39,856 nt of DNA from Legionella sp. (GTDB taxonomy: Bacteria; Pseudomonadota; Gammaproteobacteria; Legionellales; Legionellaceae). Under the pieces are notes generated by a model. The model searched no databases and was not told the DNA's origin. It saw nothing but the letters and a program-made list of their open reading frames with translations. The position numbers and the translations under genes are program-made. The stretch is from NCBI GenBank assembly GCA_017306715.1, contig JAFKHV010000028.1:1-39856 (forward strand), written 5' to 3'. Below are positions 37,144 through 39,856 of the stretch, piece by piece; within the stretch, counting starts at the first letter, position 1; the number at the start of each line of letters is the position of its first letter.

Positions 37144-38121
37144 AGAGGTGATTTTATCGTGTAATTCTTTTTTTATTGTCGCATCAACAAATGCGGCATC
37201 AATAGCCATTCGAGTAATACGGTTCATCTTTTCGTCATTATAAGAATAGGCTTCTTGAACGCGTTGATACTCTAATCCTAAGGTGGTGCTCATAAAAGGA
37301 GGATCATCAGAGCTGATGCTAATCTTAATGCCGCGCTCAAAAAACTTCGGCAAAGGATGCTCAGCCATGGAGGAGAATAGACCTAAAAAGATATTACTTG
37401 TTGGGCAGAGTTCAAGAGTAATATCGCGCTCTTTCACCATTGCCATGGCTTCCTCTGAGTAAATAGCATTAACACCATGTCCAATACGTTGAATAGGGAG
37501 GCATTCCATCGCCTTAATCATGAACTCTGCGGGAGCAAATTCACCGGCGTGTACAGTACAAGATACACCAGATGCTGCAGCAATCTCATAAGCCTTTACG
37601 AAAAGCTGTGGCGGAAAGTTGGCTTCATCGCCTCCGAGGCCAAAGCCACTCACGCAACTAAACTCTTGCTGAGGAATATTGCGTGCTACTCGTTCTGCCG
37701 CCTCAGCCCCATAATGACGTACTGCGGTGATAATAATACGGCCGATAATCGCAAATTGGTGTTGAGCATCATCAATCGCTTGTTGGATGGCTGCTAAATG
37801 TTCTCTTGAAGGTATGCCGCTGGCTTGCTCTGCATGATCCGGGGAATACATCATTTCCACATAAATCGCTTGTTCTTTTGCTCGAGCATGTAAATAGTCA
37901 AAAGTTATATCATAGTAATCTTGAGGCGTTTTAATCACTGCGGCTAAAGTGTCGTAAACTTTAAGAAAATCAAGAAATCCCTTAGACAGATAACTGGTGC
38001 CATCAGCCGCTATGAGTCCTTCTGGCAAGTCCAGACCATTACGTTTAGCTAATCTTTGGGCCATGCTTGGTGTTATTGTACCTTCCAGATGGGTATGTAA
38101 TTCCACTTTTTTTAAATTCAT
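37135..38121 (-). CDS. add: Adenosine deaminase-family protein
   Basis: A 328-aa metal-dependent deaminase. VELHTHLEGT has the first two zinc-ligand His, GFGLGGDE the substrate loop, VHAGEF the third His and catalytic Glu, RIGHGVNA the general-base His, LCPTSN and ISSDDPPFM the Asp residues. It would convert adenosine (or adenine/6-aminodeoxyfutalosine) to the deaminated form. Members of the family differ in substrate, so the symbol is tentative. AGGGATTG precedes the ATG. The gene is divergent from the 61-aa small protein. Confidence 0.85.
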   Translation of the reverse strand: MNLKKVELHTHLEGTITPSMAQRLAKRNGLDLPEGLIAADGTSYLSKGFLDFLKVYDTLAAVIKTPQDYYDITFDYLHARAKEQAIYVEMMYSPDHAEQASGIPSREHLAAIQQAIDDAQHQFAIIGRIIITAVRHYGAEAAERVARNIPQQEFSCVSGFGLGGDEANFPPQLFVKAYEIAAASGVSCTVHAGEFAPAEFMIKAMECLPIQRIGHGVNAIYSEEAMAMVKERDITLELCPTSNIFLGLFSSMAEHPLPKFFERGIKISISSDDPPFMSTTLGLEYQRVQEAYSYNDEKMNRITRMAIDAAFVDATIKKELHDKITSLS

Positions 38122-38263
38122 CGCTCAATCCCTGATTTGTTCGTTTTAGTTAATGGTAACTTGAATAAAAACGTTATAAAATATATGCAATCAATTCACC
38201 AACAGTTTTTTGAGAACCTATATTCTTAAAATTGATGTTTCTACTTGCTAGTTTAGGATAAAA

Positions 38264-38449
38264 ATGAATTCTAATGATATCAATAAAGCTTATGTAAGTC
38301 CCTATGACGAGTTTCTTTATGAATTTGATGCGGAGCATCCTAAGTCTGAGTCACAATTAAAAGAGATTGCCAAGCATCAACGAATCGCCAGAATGCGCGA
38401 TGATAAAGATTATAAAAAGAATGAGGGAGAAATCTGGGAAGGCTTTTAA
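38264..38449 (+). CDS. Short conserved protein, possibly CBU_0585 family
   Basis: A 61-aa hydrophilic protein starting MNSNDINKAYVSPYDEFLYEFD, with no signal peptide or membrane segment and about equal acidic and basic residues. AGGA precedes the ATG. The pattern 'YVSPYDEFLYEFDAEHPKS' followed by QLKEIAKHQRIARMRDD recalls a short family named after Coxiella CBU_0585 that is found across Legionellales. I give this from memory and cannot verify it. Function unknown. Confidence 0.6.
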   Translation: MNSNDINKAYVSPYDEFLYEFDAEHPKSESQLKEIAKHQRIARMRDDKDYKKNEGEIWEGF

Positions 38450-38775
38450 TTCTCATGTCTTGAGATTCTACCTGAATATATTTCTCGTAGCATCGCTTTG
38501 CGTCAAACAAAAATTTAAAATAAATTGTGTTGATCGGATAATAAAACTAGCGCTGATTTCTAGAGCTACCGATGGAGGAAATCAGCAAGGCGATCAGAGC
38601 TATTTGATTGATTAGGTGGAAATTATTCCAAAGCTTCTCCTCCGTATGATCGTATGGAACATCTTAATTATTGAAACACTCATCATGTAATCCTGAGTCT
38701 TTTGACGAGGGATCCCAGCTCGAAGCCATTGTTAAAATCGGTCTGATTTATTCATTGAGCCCTAAGATACCCGTC
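38450..38775. other. Non-coding stretch before the recombinase remnant
   Basis: About 326 bases without a supportable gene. A perfect 9-bp inverted repeat lies at 38552-38586. A frame from 38367 to 38615 overlaps the small protein out of frame and is not credible. No tRNA that could serve as an attachment site was seen. Confidence 0.55.
38552..38586. repeat. 9-bp perfect inverted repeat
   Basis: GCTGATTTC (38552-38560) and GAAATCAGC (38578-38586) flank a 17-base loop. No T run follows, so it is not a clear terminator. It lies between the last intact gene and the decayed recombinase. Confidence 0.4.
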
Positions 38776-39572
38776 CTAAGTCATATCATGCCACAATAAG
38801 GAGATCCCGCGCCAAAGCTCGGATGACGTAGAGGGTTTAAAGTGCTTTCTAGTCCATTTGTCTTTAAATACCAAAGATAGATTCTGCTTTCTTGGGGCAA
38901 TGGTATTTTTTTGACTCACGCGTTTTGATTTATGACGCAACACGTCATACAGACCTTTTTGACGATATTGTCCCATGTTCAAAGAAACGACCTCCGATTG
39001 ACGGAGTCCTGTTCCCATAAGTACATAAAATAAAGCCGTTTCCATCAGTGGATTTTGGTTTTTTCGCCTACAGCTTTTCATACGCTGTTCGCAGGCTGAT
39101 TTAAGACGCATGAGCTGTCGTGAGGTTAAGCCCGTTCCAATCCGGCGCATCAGTTTGTAAATCTTTGATTTGAGCAAGAGGGTCGCCAGCGAGCAAAGGT
39201 CTTTGTTGATGCAACCATCGGCCCACATGACGGATGGTGGCCATTACTCGGTTTATGGAAGTTACTTTATAGGGCTTTCCTGTTTTCTCAGAAATCGTCT
39301 TAGTCAAATGTTTCTGAAAATGTTTACTCACCGCAGGGGTCCAGCTGTCCACTAAATCATGCCTCACTTCCATTTGGAAAAATTGAAAAAATTTCGCCAG
39401 GTCCTTTTTTTCGCTTGTTCGGTTTTCTCAGGCGCGCCTTTTACAATGACTGAGTAATAATAAGACAACCATGCAGAAAGGGAGTGGGTATCAAATGAAC
39501 ATCTAAGGGATGAAAAATCTTATCTATCACAAACTTTGGATTTTTCGAATTTTGGCGATCCAGAAAATTCAT
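38776..39572 (-). pseudogene. Tyrosine recombinase/integrase, frameshifted and C-terminally truncated
   Basis: Minus-strand pieces in different frames add up to one tyrosine recombinase. From the ATG at 39572 (MNFLDRQNSKN) one frame runs to about 39530. A second gives FDTHSLSAWLSYYYSVIV up to an A7 run (39405-39411). A third carries KKDLAKFFQFFQMEVRHDL through TDAPDWNG. The frame changes again near 39128-39140 to LTSRQLMRLKS and GTGLRQSEV, the catalytic box I with its Arg. At another A7 run (38906-38912) the sense frame becomes KIPLPQESRIYLWYLKTNG, typical after the beta-strand Lys. The HxLRH and Tyr parts were not found. This is either a decayed phage/island integrase or a gene with several sequencing errors. 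Confidence 0.75.
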
Positions 39573-39650
39573 AGGTTCCCTTTTTTATTTTTCCTCCTCC
39601 ATTATACTCTGTTTGTGATGGATAAGGTACCGGCCTGTTGTAAAAGATGG

Positions 39651-39856
39651 TCAGTCATTGATCATAAGATGTAATTTAATTGAAGACAAAAGAAAATTAA
39701 CGAGCCGTTTGATATTAATGGTAATAGCAGCCATGTATGCTTGAATCTGCATATTATCTAAGCCACGATACTTAGCTTTTGAAAGACAATGATGGTTTTT
39801 TAATTCATTCATAATCCCTTCAATTTTCCATAAACGTTCTCGTAACTTTTCTTTAA
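39651..39856 (-). mobile_element. C-terminal end of a DDE transposase, IS1182-like (partial)
   Basis: An open minus-strand frame of 68 codons enters from the window edge and ends at TGA (39651-39653). It reads KLRERLWKIEGIMNELKNHH and then AKYRGLDNMQIQAYMAA and NIKRLVNFLL, the pattern at the C-terminus of IS1182-type DDE transposases: a conserved Glu before KNHHxLxxAKYRGLxxxQIQ. The catalytic Glu probably lies in the EGIMNE segment. No terminal inverted repeat could be picked out between the stop and the recombinase remnant. Confidence 0.75.

Noticed and set aside
38367..38615. 82-codon plus-strand frame overlapping the 61-aa small protein
   Set aside because: The other frame has a better ribosome site and family-like sequence; this one has no support.
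1..39856. CRISPR arrays, tRNA, rRNA
   Set aside because: No regularly spaced repeats, cloverleaf-like sequence or rRNA segments were recognised by reading; a dedicated search was not possible.

Overview
The window looks like chromosome from a low-GC gammaproteobacterium of the order Legionellales, most likely a Legionella species or close relative. Four things point there. The dcw cell-division genes are gammaproteobacterial in type. An oxyR gene diverges from an ahpC-ahpD pair, as described for ahpC2D in L. pneumophila. A short protein resembles a Coxiella/Legionella small-protein family. A 420-aa histone-deacetylase-like protein has the size and tyrosine position I recall for the Legionella nuclear effector LphD. 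No rRNA, tRNA or CRISPR array was seen.

Layout. (1) 1-7757 is a surface-polysaccharide region. On the minus strand are a methyltransferase-glycosyltransferase fusion (cut by the window edge), a Wzt-type ABC ATPase and a Wzm-type permease broken by one in-frame TAA. On the plus strand are a small secreted protein whose signal peptide is out of frame at an A9 tract, a GT4 glycosyltransferase, a WecB-type UDP-GlcNAc 2-epimerase and a methyltransferase. (2) 7764-13391 is a mixed block: oxyR diverging from ahpC-ahpD, a PspC-domain protein with a dicarboxylate symporter, the HDAC-like protein, and a HAD acid phosphatase. (3) 13505-20315 holds smc-zipA, an N-acyl amino acid synthase-like GNAT protein, a roughly 560-base AT-rich gap and a fatty acid desaturase. 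(4) 20561-33411 is the dcw cluster: murF-mraY-murD-ftsW-murC-murB-ddl-ftsQ-ftsA-ftsZ-lpxC, tightly packed and with no murG between ftsW and murC. (5) 33562-38449 holds an M13 metallopeptidase, a DUF1399-like small protein, dciA, a PH-domain membrane protein, an adenosine deaminase and a 61-aa conserved small protein. (6) 38450-39856 is degraded mobile DNA: a tyrosine recombinase with several frameshifts and the C-terminus of a DDE (IS1182-like) transposase.

How the parts connect. The dcw cluster supplies most cytoplasmic steps from UDP-MurNAc to the pentapeptide lipid I precursor, plus the FtsQ/FtsA/FtsZ/FtsW division proteins. ZipA, encoded just upstream, should bind the intact FtsZ C-terminal tail seen here. 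LpxC commits UDP-GlcNAc derivatives to lipid A. The polysaccharide region would decorate and export a surface glycan, but its export permease is interrupted in this sequence.

Most notable observations: the broken wzm, the A9 slippage site at the start of the secreted protein, the LphD-like HDAC with Asn at a usual zinc-ligand His, the missing murG, and the decayed integrase/IS edge. Several disruptions lie in homopolymer runs, so sequencing error must be excluded before a biological reading.
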